From contig OY829537.1 of the NCBI GenBank assembly GCA_963691705.1, forward strand, positions 39,187,514 to 39,251,513: a stretch of DNA of 64,000 bases, in the 5' to 3' direction. Position numbers and translations under genes: made by a program. Below the pieces are notes generated by a model, which saw only the letters and a list, made by a program, of their open reading frames with translations, ran no database searches and was not told the DNA's origin. Positions within the stretch are counted from its first letter, which is position 1; each line of letters begins with the position of its first letter. Below, piece by piece: positions 51,601 through 62,440 of the stretch. The DNA comes from Viola odorata (Eukaryota; Streptophyta; Magnoliopsida; Malpighiales; Violaceae).

Positions 51601-52945
51601 GGTATCCGGGCGAGGCTATCGCAGTCACGGATACTGATGCACAAACTAAAGGTATCCGGGGAAGTCTAGCACAATCACAGATACTAATGCAGAAGAGTAA
51701 AGGTATCCGGGGGAGGCTATCGCAGTCACGGACGTTGATGCAGAAATGTAAAGGTATCTGGGCGAGGCTATCGTAGTCACGGATACTGATGCAGAATATA
51801 AAGGTAACCGGGCGGGGCTATGGCTGTCACCGACGCTGATGCAGAAAAGTAAAGGTAACCGGGCGGGGCTATCGCAGTCACGGACGCTGATGCAGAAAAG
51901 TAAAGGTAACCGGGCGGGGCTATCGCAGTCACGGACGCTGATGCAGAAAAGTAAAGGTATCCGAGCGAGGCTATCGCAGTCACAGACGCTGATGCAGAAA
52001 TGTAAAGTTATCTGAGCGAGGCTATCGCATTCACGGACGCTGATGCAGAAAAGTAAAGGTAACCGGGCGGGGCTATCGCAGTCACGGACGCTGATGCAGA
52101 AAAGTAAAGGTATCCGAGTGAGGCTATCGCAGTCACGGATGCTGATGCAGAAATGTAAAGGTATGCGGGCGAGGCTATCGCAGTCACAGACGCTGATGCA
52201 GAAATGTATAGTTATCTGAGCGAGGCTATCGCATTCACGGACGCTGATGCAGAAAAGTAAAGGTATCCGGGCGAGGCTATCGCAGTCACGGACGCTGATG
52301 AAGAAATGTAAAGGTATCCGGGCGAGGCTATCGTAGTCACGGATGCAGATGCAGAAATGTAAAGGTATTCGGGCGAGGCTATCGCACTCACGGAGCCTGA
52401 TGCAGAAAAGTAGAGGTATCCGGGCGAGGCTATCTCAGTCAAGGATGCTGATGCAGAAATGTAAAGGTATCCAGGCGAGGCTATCGCAGTCACGGATACT
52501 GATGCACAAACTAAAGGTATCCGGGGGAGTCTAGCACAATCGCAGATACTAATGCAGAAGAGTAAAGGTATTCGGGGGAGGCTATCGCAGTCACGGACGT
52601 TGATGCAGAAATGTAAAGGTATCTGGGCGATGCTATCGTAGTCACGGATACTGATGCAGAATATAAAGGTAACCGGGCGGGGCTATTGAAGTCACGGACG
52701 CTGATGCAGAAAAGTAAAGGTAACCGGGCGGGGCTATTGCAGTCACGGACGCTGATGCAGAAAAGTGAAGATATCCGGGCGAGGCTATCGCAGTCACGGA
52801 TACTGATGCAGAAATGTAAAGGTATCTGGGCGAGGCTATCATAGTCACGGATACTGATGTAGAATATAAAGGTAACCGGCCGGGGCTATCGCAGTCACGG
52901 ACGCTGATGCAGAAATGTAAAGGTATCCGGGCGAGGCAATCGCAA
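48625..52945. repeat. higher-order unit, 4321 bp, copy 2
   Basis: This is the second 4321-bp unit, with H monomers at 49300, 51030, 51639 and 52504 and the 49-bp monomer at 48690. It differs from copy 1 by single bases. For example, the N monomer at 46861 starts ACAG where this copy has GCAG, and GCTATAGC near 46890 is GCTATCGC here. Relative to the 4066-bp register it has lost about 355 bp just before its start. Confidence 0.85.
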
Positions 52946-54789
52946 TCACGGACGTTGATGCAGAAATGTAAAGGTATCTAGGCGAGGCTATTGTAGTCAC
53001 GGATACTGATGCAGAATATAAAGGTAACTGGGCGGGGTATCGCAGTCACGGACGCTGATGCAGAAATGTAAAGTTATCTGAGCGAGGCTATCGCATTCAC
53101 GGACGCTGATGCAGAAATGTAAAGGTATTCGGGCGAGGCTATCGCAGTCTCGGACGCTGATGCAGAAATGTAAAGTTATCTGAGCTAGGCTATCGCATTC
53201 ACGGACGCTGATGCAGAAAAGTAAAGGTATCTGGGCGAGGCTATCGTAGTCACGGAGGCTGATGCAGAAATGTAAAGGTATTCGGGCGAGGCTATCGCAG
53301 TCACGGACGCTGATGCAGAAATGTAAAGTTATCTGAGCGAGGCTATCGCATTCACGGACGCTGATGCAGAAAAGTAAAGGTATCCGGGCGAGGCTATCGC
53401 AGTCACGGATGCTGATGCAGAAATGTAAAGGTATCCGGGCGAGGCTATCGTCGTCACAGATGCTGATGCAGAAATGTAAAGGTATTCGGGCAAGGCTATT
53501 GCACTCACGGAGCCTGATGCAGAAAAGTAAAGGTATCCGGGCGAGGCTATCGTAGTCACGGATGCTGATACAGAAATGTAAAGGTATCCGGGCGAGGCTA
53601 TCGCAGTCACGGATACTGATGCACAAACTAAAGTTGTCCCGGGAAGTCTAGCACAATCACAGATACTAATGCAAAAGAGTAAAGGTATCCGGGGGAGGCT
53701 ATCGCAGTCACGGACGTTGATGCAGAAATGTAAAGGTATCTGGGCGAGGCTATCGTAGTCACGGATACTGATGCAGAATATAAAGGTAACCGGGCGGGGC
53801 TATGGCAGTCACGGACGCTGATGCAGAAAAGTAAAGGTAACCGGGCGGGGCTATCGCAGTCACGGACGCTGATGCAGAAAAGTAAAGGTAACCGGGCGGG
53901 GCTTTCGCAGTCACGGACGCTGATGCAGAAAAGTAAAGGTATCCGAGCGAGGCTATCGCATTCACGGACGCTGATGCAGAAAAGTAAAGGTATCCGGGCG
54001 AGGCTATCGCAGTCACGGACGCTGATGCAGAAATGTAAAGGTATCCGGGCGAGGCTATCGTAGTCACGGATGCTGATGTAGAAATGTAAAGGTATGCGGG
54101 CGAGGCTATAGCAGTCACGGACGCTGATGCAGAAATGTAAAGTTATCTGAGCGAGGCTATCGCATTCACGGACGCTGATGCAGAAAAGTAAAGGTATCCG
54201 GGCAAGGCTATCGCAGTCACGGACGCTGATGAAGAAATGTAAAGGTATCCGGGTGAGGCTATCGTAGTAACGGATGCTGATGCAGAAATGTAAAGGTATT
54301 CGGGCGAAGCTATCGCACTCACGAAGCCTGATGCAGAAAAGTAGAGGTATCCGGGCGAGGCTATCACAGTCACGGATGCTGATGCAGAAATGTAAAGTTA
54401 TTTGAGCGAGGCTATCGCATTCACGGACGCTGATGCAGAAAAGTAAAGGTATCCGGGCGAGTCTATCGCAATCACGGACGCTGATGCAGAAATGTAAAGG
54501 TATGCGGGCGAGGCTATCGCAGTCACGGACGTTGATGTAGAAATGTAAAGTTATCTGAGCGAGGCTATCGCATTCACGGACGCTGATGCAGAAATGTAAA
54601 GGTATGCGGGCGAGGCTATCGCAGTCCCGGACGTTGATGTAGAAATGTAAAGTTATCTGAGCGAGGCTATCGCATTCACGGACGCTGATGCAGAAATGTA
54701 AAGGTATGCGGGCGAGGCTATCGCAGTCACGGACGCTGATGCAGAAATGTAAAGTTATCTGAGCGAGGCTATCGCATTCACGGACGCTG
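52946..54789. repeat. third 4321-register unit, partial and rearranged
   Basis: The 4321-bp register continues with an H monomer at 53621 and a 49-bp monomer at 53011. Around 53882-53960 an extra AACCGGGCGGGG monomer has been gained and a GTTATCTGAGCG monomer lost, leaving the length unchanged. From about 54540 onward the two-monomer GTTATCTGAGCG pattern is longer than in the previous unit by about three monomers, and the register is lost. Confidence 0.78.
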
Positions 54790-57700
54790 ATGCAGAAATG
54801 TAAAGGTATTCGGGCGAGGCTATCGCAGTCACGGACGCTGATGCAGAAATGTAAAGTTATCTGAGCGAGGCTATCACATTCACGGACGCTGATGCAGAAA
54901 AGTAAAGATATCCGGGCGAGGCTATCGTTGTCACGGAGGCTGATGCAGAAATGTAAAGGTATTCGGGCGAGACTATCGCAGTCACGGACGCTGATGCAGA
55001 AATGTAAAGTTATCTGAGCGAGGCTATCGTATTCACGGACGCTGATGCAGAAAAGTAAAGGTATCCGGGCGAGGCTATCGCAGTCACGGACGCTGATGAA
55101 GAAATGTAAAGGTATCCGGGCGAGGCTATCGTAGTCACGGATGCTGATGCAGAAATGTAAAGGTATTCGGGCAAGGCTATTGCACTCACGGAGCCTGATG
55201 CAGAAAACTAAAGGTATCCGGGCGAGGCTATCGCAGTCACGGACGCTGATGCAGAAATGTAAAGGTATCCGGGCGACGCAATCGCAATCACGGATGCTGA
55301 TGCAGAAAAATAAAGGTAACCGGGCGGGGCTATCGCAGTCACGGACGCTGATCTAGAAAAGTAAAGGTATCCGAGCGAGGCTATCGCAGTCACGGATGCT
55401 GATGCAGAAATGTAAAGGTGTTCGGGCGAGGCTATCGCAGTCACGGACGCTGATGCAGAAAAGTAAAGGTATCTAGGCGAGGCTATCGCAGTCACGGACG
55501 CTGATGAAGAAATGTAAAGGTATCCGGGCGAGGCTATCGTAGTCACGGATGCTGATGCAGAAATGTAAAGGTATTCGAGGGAGGCTATCGCACTCACGGA
55601 GCCTGATGCACAAAAGTAGAGGTATCCGGGCGAGGCTATCGCAGTCACGGATGCTGATGCAGAAATGTAAAGGTATCCGGGCGAGGCTATCGCAGTCACG
55701 GATACTGATGCACAAACTAAAGGTATATGGGAGAGTCTAGCACAATCGCAGATACTAATGCAGAAGAGTAAAGGTATTCGGGGGAGGCTATCGCAGTCAC
55801 GGACGTTGATGCAGAAATGTAAAGGTATCTGGGCGATGCTATCGTAGTCACGGATACTGATGCAGAATATAAAGGTAACCGGGCGGGGCTATTGAAGTCA
55901 CGGACGCTGATACAGAAAAGTAAAGGTAACCGGGCGTGGCTATCGCAGTCACGGACGCTGATGCAGAAAAGTGAAGATATCCGGGTGAGGCTATCGCAGT
56001 CACGGATACTGATGCAGAAATGTAAAGGTATCTGGGCGAGGCTATCATAGTCACGGACGCTGATGCAGAAATGTAAAGGTATCCGGGCGAGGCAATCGCA
56101 ATCACGGATCCTGATGCAGAAAAGTAAAGGTATCCGGGCGAGGCTATAACTGTCACGGACGTTGATGCAGAAATGTAAAGGTATCTAGGCGAGGCTATCG
56201 TAGTCACGGATACTGATGCAGAATATAATGGTAACCGGGCGGGGCTATTGCAGTCACGGACGCTGATGCAGAAAAGTGAAGATATCCGGGCGAGGCTATC
56301 GCAGTCACGGATACTGATGCAGAAATGTAAAGGTATCTGGGCGAGGCTATCATAGTCACGGATACTGATGCAGAATATAAAGGTAACCGGCCGGGGCTAT
56401 CGCAGTCACGGACGCTGATGCAGAAATGTAAAGGTATCCGGGCGAGGCAATCGCAATCACGGATCCTGATGCAGAAAAGTAAAGGTATCCGGGCGAGGCT
56501 ATTACTGTCACGGACATTGATCCAGAAATGTAAAGGTATCCGCGCGAGGCTATTGCAGTCACGGATACTGATGCAGAAACTAAAGGTATCCGGGGGAGTC
56601 TAGCACAATCACGGATTCTAATGCAGAAAAGTAAAGGTTTCCGGGCGAGGCTATCGCAGTCACGGACGTTGATGCAGAAATGTAAAGGTATCTGGGCGAG
56701 TCTATCGTAGTCACGGATACTGATGCAGAATATAAAGGTAACCGGGCGGGGCTATCGCAGTCACGGACGCTGATGCAGAAATGTAAAGGTATCCGGGCGA
56801 CGCAATCGCAATCACGGATCCTGATGCAGAAAAGTAAAGGTATCCGGCCGAGGCTATCGCAGTAACGGATACTGATGCAGAAAAGTAAAGGTATCTGGGT
56901 GAGGAAATCGCAATCACGGACGTTGATGCAGAAATGTAAAGGTATCTAGGCGAGGCTATCGTAGTCACGGATACTGATGCAGAATATAATGGTAACCGGG
57001 CGGGGCTATCGCAGTCACGGATACTGATGCACAAACTAAAGGTATCCGGGGAAGTCTAGCACAATCACAGATACTAATGCAGAAGAGTAAAGGTATCCGG
57101 GGGAGGCTATCGCAGTCACGGACATTGATGCAGAAATGTAAAGGTATCTGGGCGAGGCTATCGTAGTCACGGATACTGATGCAGAATATAAAGGTAACCG
57201 GGCGGGGCTATGGCAGTCACGGACGCTGATGCAGAAAAGTAAAGGTAACCGGGCGGGGCTATCGCAATCACGGACGCTGATGCAGAAAAGTAAAGGTAAC
57301 CGGGCGGGGCTATCGCAGTCACGGACGCTGATGCAGAAAAGTAAAGGTATCCGAGCGAGGCTATCGCAGTCACGGATGCTGATGCAGAGATGTAAAGGTA
57401 TGCGGGCGAGGCTATCGCAGTCACGGACGCTGATGCAGAAATGTATAGTTATCTGAGCGAGGCTATCGCATTCACGGACGCTGATGCAGAAAAGTAAAGG
57501 TATCCGGGCGAGGCTATCGCAGTCACGGACGCTGATGAAGAAATGTAAAGGTATCCGGGCGAGGCTAACGTAGTCACGGATGCTGATGCAGAAATGTAAA
57601 GGTATTCGGGCGAGGCTATCGCACTCACGGAGCCTGATGCCGAAAAGTAGAGGTATCCGGGCGAGGCTATCGCAGTCAAGGATGCTGATGCAGAAATGTA

Positions 57701-58551
57701 AAGGTATCCAGGCGAGGCTATCGCAGTCACGGATACTGATGCACAAACTAAAGGTATCCGGGGGAGTCTAGCACAATCGCAGATACTAATGCAGAAGAGT
57801 AAAGGTATTCGGGGGAGGCTATCGCAGTCACGGACGTTGATGCAGAAATGTAAAGGTATCTGGGCGATGCTATCGTAGTCACGGATACTGATGCAGAATA
57901 TAAAGGTAACCGGGCGGGGCTATTGAAGTCACGGACGCTGATGCAGAAAAGTAAAGGTAACCGGGCGGGGCTATTGCAGTCACGGACGCTGATGCAGAAA
58001 AGTGAAGATATCCGGGCGAGGCTATCGCAGTCACGGATACTGATGCAGAAATGTAAAGGTATCTGGGCGAGGCTATCATAGTCACGGATACTGATGCAGA
58101 ATATAAAGGTAACCGGCTGGGGCTATCGCAGTCACGGACGCTGATGCAGAAATGTAAAGGTATCCGGGCGAGGCAATCGCAATCACGGATCCTGATGCAG
58201 AAAAGTAAAGGTATCCGGGCGAGGCTATAACTGTCACGGACATTGATCCAGAAATGTAAAGGTATCCGCGCGAGGCTATTGCAGTCACGGATACTGATGC
58301 AGAAACTAAAGGTATCCGGGGGAGTCTAGCACAATCACGGATTCTAATGCAGAAAAGTAAAGGTATCCGGGGGAGGCTATCGCAGTCACGGACGTTGATG
58401 CAGAAATGTAAAGGTATCTGGGCGAGGCTATCGTAGTCACGGATACTGATGCAGAATATAAAGGTAACCGGGCGGGGCTATGGCTGTCACGGACGCTAAT
58501 GCAGAAAAGTAAAGGTAACCGGGCGGGGCTATCGCAGTCACGGACGCTGAT

Positions 58552-58602
58552 GCAGAAAAGTAAAGGTATCCGGGGGAGTCTAGCACAATCACGGATTCTA
58601 AT
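58552..58602 (+). repeat. hybrid K/H monomer (51 bp)
   Basis: The first part is K-like (GCAGAAAAGTAAAGG) and the second part is H-like (GGGGGAGTCTAGCACAATC with a CGGATTCTAAT ending), at the full 51-bp K length. It is followed by a K monomer but not by the usual C and N. A second copy lies at 63736-63786 with one change (AAATG for AAAGG). It looks like the product of an exchange inside a monomer between a K and an H. Confidence 0.82.
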
Positions 58603-59342
58603 GCAGAAAAGTAAAGGTATCCGAGCGAGGCTATCGCATTCATGGACGCTGATGCAGAAATGTAAAGTTATCTGAGCGAGGCTATCGCATTCACGGACGC
58701 TGATGCAGAAAAGTAAAGGTAACCGGGCGGGGCTATCGCAGTCACGGACGCTGATGCAGAAAAGTAAAGGTATCCGAGTGAGGCTATCGCAGTCACGGAT
58801 GCTGATGCAGAAATGTAAAGGTATGCGGGCGAGGCTATCGCAGTCACAGACGCTGATGCAGAAATGTATAGTTATCTAAGCGAGGCTATCGCATTCACGG
58901 ACGCTGATGCAGAAAAGTAAAGGTATCCGGGCGAGGCTATCGCAGTCACGGACGCTGATGAAGAAATGTAAAGGTATCCGGGCGAGGCTATCGTAGTCAC
59001 GGATGCTGATGCAGAAATGTAAAGGTATTCGGGCGAGGCTATCGCACTCACGGAGCCTGATGCAGAAAAGTAGAGGTATCCGGGCGAGGCTATCTCAGTC
59101 AAGGATGCTGATGCAGAAATGTAAAGGTATCCAGGCGAGGCTATCGCAGTCACGGATACTGATGCACAAACTAAAGGTATCCGGGGGAGTCTAGCACAAT
59201 CGCAGATACTAATGCAGAAGAGTAAAGGTATTCGGGGGAGGCTATCGCAGTCACGGACGTTGATGCAGAAATGTAAAGGTATCTGGGCGATGCTATCGTA
59301 GTCACGGATACTGATGCAGAATATAAAGGTAACCGGGCGGGG

Positions 59343-59495
59343 CTATTGAAGTCACGGACGCTGATGCAGAAAAGTAAAGGTAACCGGGCGGGGCTATTGA
59401 AGTCACGGACGCTGATGCAGAAAAGTAAAGGTAACCGGGCGGGGCTATTGAAGTCACGGACGCTGATGCAGAAAAGTAAAGGTAACCGGGCGGGG
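59343..59495 (+). repeat. three identical 51-bp monomers in a row
   Basis: The K monomer with AACCGGGCGGGGCTATTGAAG occurs three times consecutively, with CTATTGAAGTC at 59343, 59394 and 59445. The equivalent place in other units (for example 52642 onward and 57879 onward) has one copy. The monomers are identical to each other, whereas neighbours in the array normally differ, so this is a very recent local amplification that adds 102 bp. Confidence 0.88.
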
Positions 59496-60540
59496 CTATT
59501 GCAGTCACGGACGCTGATGCAGAAAAGTGAAGCTATCCGGGCGAGGCTATCGCAGTCACGGATACTGATGCAGAAATGTAAAGGTATCTGGGCGAGGCTA
59601 TCATAGTCACGGATACTGATGTAGAATATAAAGGTAACCGGCCGGGGCTATCGCAGTCACGGACGCTGATGCAGAAATGTAAAGGTATCCGGGCGAGGCA
59701 ATCGCAATCACGGACGTTGATGCAGAAATGTAAAGGTATCTAGGCGAGGCTATTGTAGTCACGGATACTGATGCAGAATATAAAGGTAACTGGGCGGGGT
59801 ATCGCAGTCACGGACGCTGATGCAGAAATGTAAAGTTATCTGAGCGAGGCTATCGCATTCACGGACGCTGATGCAGAAATGTAAAGGTATTCGGGCGAGG
59901 CTATCGCAGTCTCGGACGCTGATGCAGAAATGTAAAGTTATCTGAGCTAGGCTATCGCATTCACGGACGCTGATGCAGAAAAGTAAAGGTATCTGGGCGA
60001 GGCTATCGTAGTCACGGAGGTTGATGCAGAAATGTAAAGGTATTCGGGCGAGGCTATCGCAGTCACGGACGCTGATGCAGAAATGTAAAGTTATCTGAGC
60101 GAGGCTATCGCATTCACGGACGCTGATGCAGAAAAGTAAAGGTATCCGGGCGAGGCTATCGTTGTCACGGAGGCTGATGCAGAAATGTAAAGGTATTCGG
60201 GCGAGACTATCGCAGTCACGGACGCTGATGCAGAAATGTAAAGTTATCTGAGCGAGGCTATCGTATTCACGGACGCTGATGCAGAAAAGTAAAGGTATCC
60301 GGGCGAGGCTATCGCAGTCACGGACGCTGATGAAGAAATGTAAAGGTATCCGGGCGAGGCTATCGTAGTCACGGATGCTGATGCAGAAATGTAAAGGTAT
60401 TCGGGCAAGGCTATTGCACTCACGGAGCCTGATGCAGAAAACTAAAGGTATCCGGGCGAGGCTATCGCAGTCACGGACGCTGATGCAGAAATGTAAAGGT
60501 ATCCGGGCGACGCAATCGCAATCACGGATGCTGATGCAGA

Positions 60541-60660
60541 AAAATAAAGGTAACCGGGCGGGGCTATCGCAGTCACGGACGCTGATGCAGAAATGTAAAG
60601 GTATCCGGGCGACGCAATCGCAATCACGGATGCTGATGCAGAAAAATAAAGGTAACCGGG
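60541..60660 (+). repeat. recent 102-bp two-monomer duplication
   Basis: A pair of monomers, one with GGGCGACGCAATCGCAATC and one with AGAAAAATAAAGGTAACC, appears twice in succession here. The corresponding place at about 55260-55330 has the pair once. The event explains the jump in offset from 5234 to 5336 bp between the two right-hand copies. Confidence 0.83.
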
Positions 60661-61289
60661 CGGGGCTATCGCAGTCACGGACGCTGATCTAGAAAAGTAA
60701 AGGTATCCGAGCGAGGCTATCGCAGTCACGGATGCTGATGCAGAAATGTAAAGGTGTTCGGGCGAGGCTATCGCAGTCACGGACGCTGATGCAGAAAAGT
60801 AAAGGTATCTAGGCGAGGATATCGCAGTCACGGACGCTGATGAAGAAATGTAAAGGTATCCGGGCGAGGCTATCGTAGTCACGGATGCTGATGCAGAAAT
60901 GTAAAGGTATTCGAGGGAGGCTATCGCACTCACGGAGCCTGATGCACAAAAGTAGAGGTATCCGGGCGAGGCTATCGCAGTCACGGATGCTGATGCAGAA
61001 ATGTAAAGGTATCCGGGCGAGGCTATCGCAGTCACGGATACTGATGCACAAACTAAAGGTATATGGGAGAGTCTAGCACAATCGCAGATACTAATGCAGA
61101 AGAGTAAAGGTATTCGGGGGAGGCTATCGCAGTCACGGACGTTGATGCAGAAATGTAAAGGTATCTGGGCGATGCTATCGTAGTCACGGATACTGATGCA
61201 GAATATAAAGGTAACCGGGCGGGGCTATTGAAGTCACGGACGCTGATACAGAAAAGTAAAGGTAACCGGGCGTGGCTATCGCAGTCACG

Positions 61290-61493
61290 GACGCTGATGC
61301 AGAAAAGTGAAGATATCCGGGCGAGGCTATCGCAGTCACGGATACTGATGCAGAAATGTAAAGGTATCTGGGCGAGGCTATCATAGTCACGGACGCTGAT
61401 GCAGAAAAGTGAAGATATCCGGGCGAGGCTATCGCAGTCACGGATACTGATGCAGAAATGTAAAGGTATCTGGGCGAGGCTATCATAGTCACG
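61290..61493 (+). repeat. 102-bp two-monomer tandem pair
   Basis: A K monomer with AGTGAAGATATCC followed by a C monomer ending CTATCATAGTCACGG occurs twice in a row. In the other right-hand copy the first such pair (about 55954 onward) is followed instead by a different run of monomers through 56260. The net effect with the neighbouring loss is a 203-bp shortening, moving the offset from 5336 to 5133 bp. Confidence 0.78.
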
Positions 61494-62337
61494 GATACTG
61501 ATGCAGAATATAAAGGTAACCGGCCGGGGCTATCGCAGTCACGGACGCTGATGCAGAAATGTAAAGGTATCCGGGCGAGGCAATCGCAATCACGGATCCT
61601 GATGCAGAAAAGTAAAGGTATCCGGGCGAGGCTATAACTGTCACGGACATTGATCCAGAAATGTAAAGGTATCCGCGCGAGGCTATTGCAGTCACGGATA
61701 CTGATGCAGAAACTAAAGGTATCCGGGGGAGTCTAGCACAATCACGGATTCTAATGCAGAAAAGTAAAGGTTTCCGGGCGAGGCTATCGCAGTCACGGAC
61801 GTTGATGCAGAAATGTAAAGGTATCTGGGCGAGTCTATCGTAGTCACGGATACTGATGCAGAATACAAAGGTAACCGGGCGGGGCTATCGCAGTCACGGA
61901 CGCTGATGCAGAAATGTAAAGGTATCCGGGCGACGCAATCGCAATCACGGATCCTGATGCAGAAAAGTAAAGGTATCCGGCCGAGGCTATCGCAGTAACG
62001 GATACTGATGCAGAAAAGTAAAGGTATCTGGGTGAGGAAATCGCAATCACGGACGTTGATGCAGAAATGTAAAGGTATCTAGGCGAGGCTATCGTAGTCA
62101 CGGATACTGATGCAGAATATAATGGTAACCGGGCGGGGCTATCGCAGTCACGGATACTGATGCACAAACTAAAGGTATCCGGGGAAGTCTAGCACAATCA
62201 CAGATACTAATGCAGAAGAGTAAAGGTATCCGGGGGAGGCTATCGCAGTCACGGACATTGATGCAGAAATGTAAAGGTATCTGGGCGAGGCTATCGTAGT
62301 CACGGATACTGATGATGAATATAAAGGTAACCGGGCG

Positions 62338-62440
62338 GGGCTATGGCAGTCACGGACGCTGATGCAGAAAAGTAAAGGTAACCGGGCGGGGCTATGGCAG
62401 TCACGGACGCTGATGCAGAAAAGTAAAGGTAACCAGGCGG
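62338..62440 (+). repeat. recent 51-bp monomer duplication
   Basis: The junction CTATGGCAGTCACGG followed by a K monomer with AACCGGGCGGGG occurs twice in succession, while the other right-hand copy has it once near 57208. This accounts for the offset change from 5133 to 5184 bp. The next monomer has AACCAGGCGGGG, a CpG transition private to this copy. Confidence 0.83.

Larger units (their letters stand above)
54790..60023. repeat. right-hand higher-order class, about 5.2 kb, copy 1
   Basis: This section recurs from 60024 to the window end at offsets of 5234, 5336, 5133 and 5184 bp, the changes reflecting small gains and losses. H monomers start at 55710, 56573, 57029, 57741, 58299 and 59164. 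Private monomers include one with GATCTAGAAAAG (55350), one with GTATATGGGAGAGTC (55723) and one with GTATTCGAGGGAGG (55572). The part from about 58355 resembles 51695 onward at offset 6660. Confidence 0.82.
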
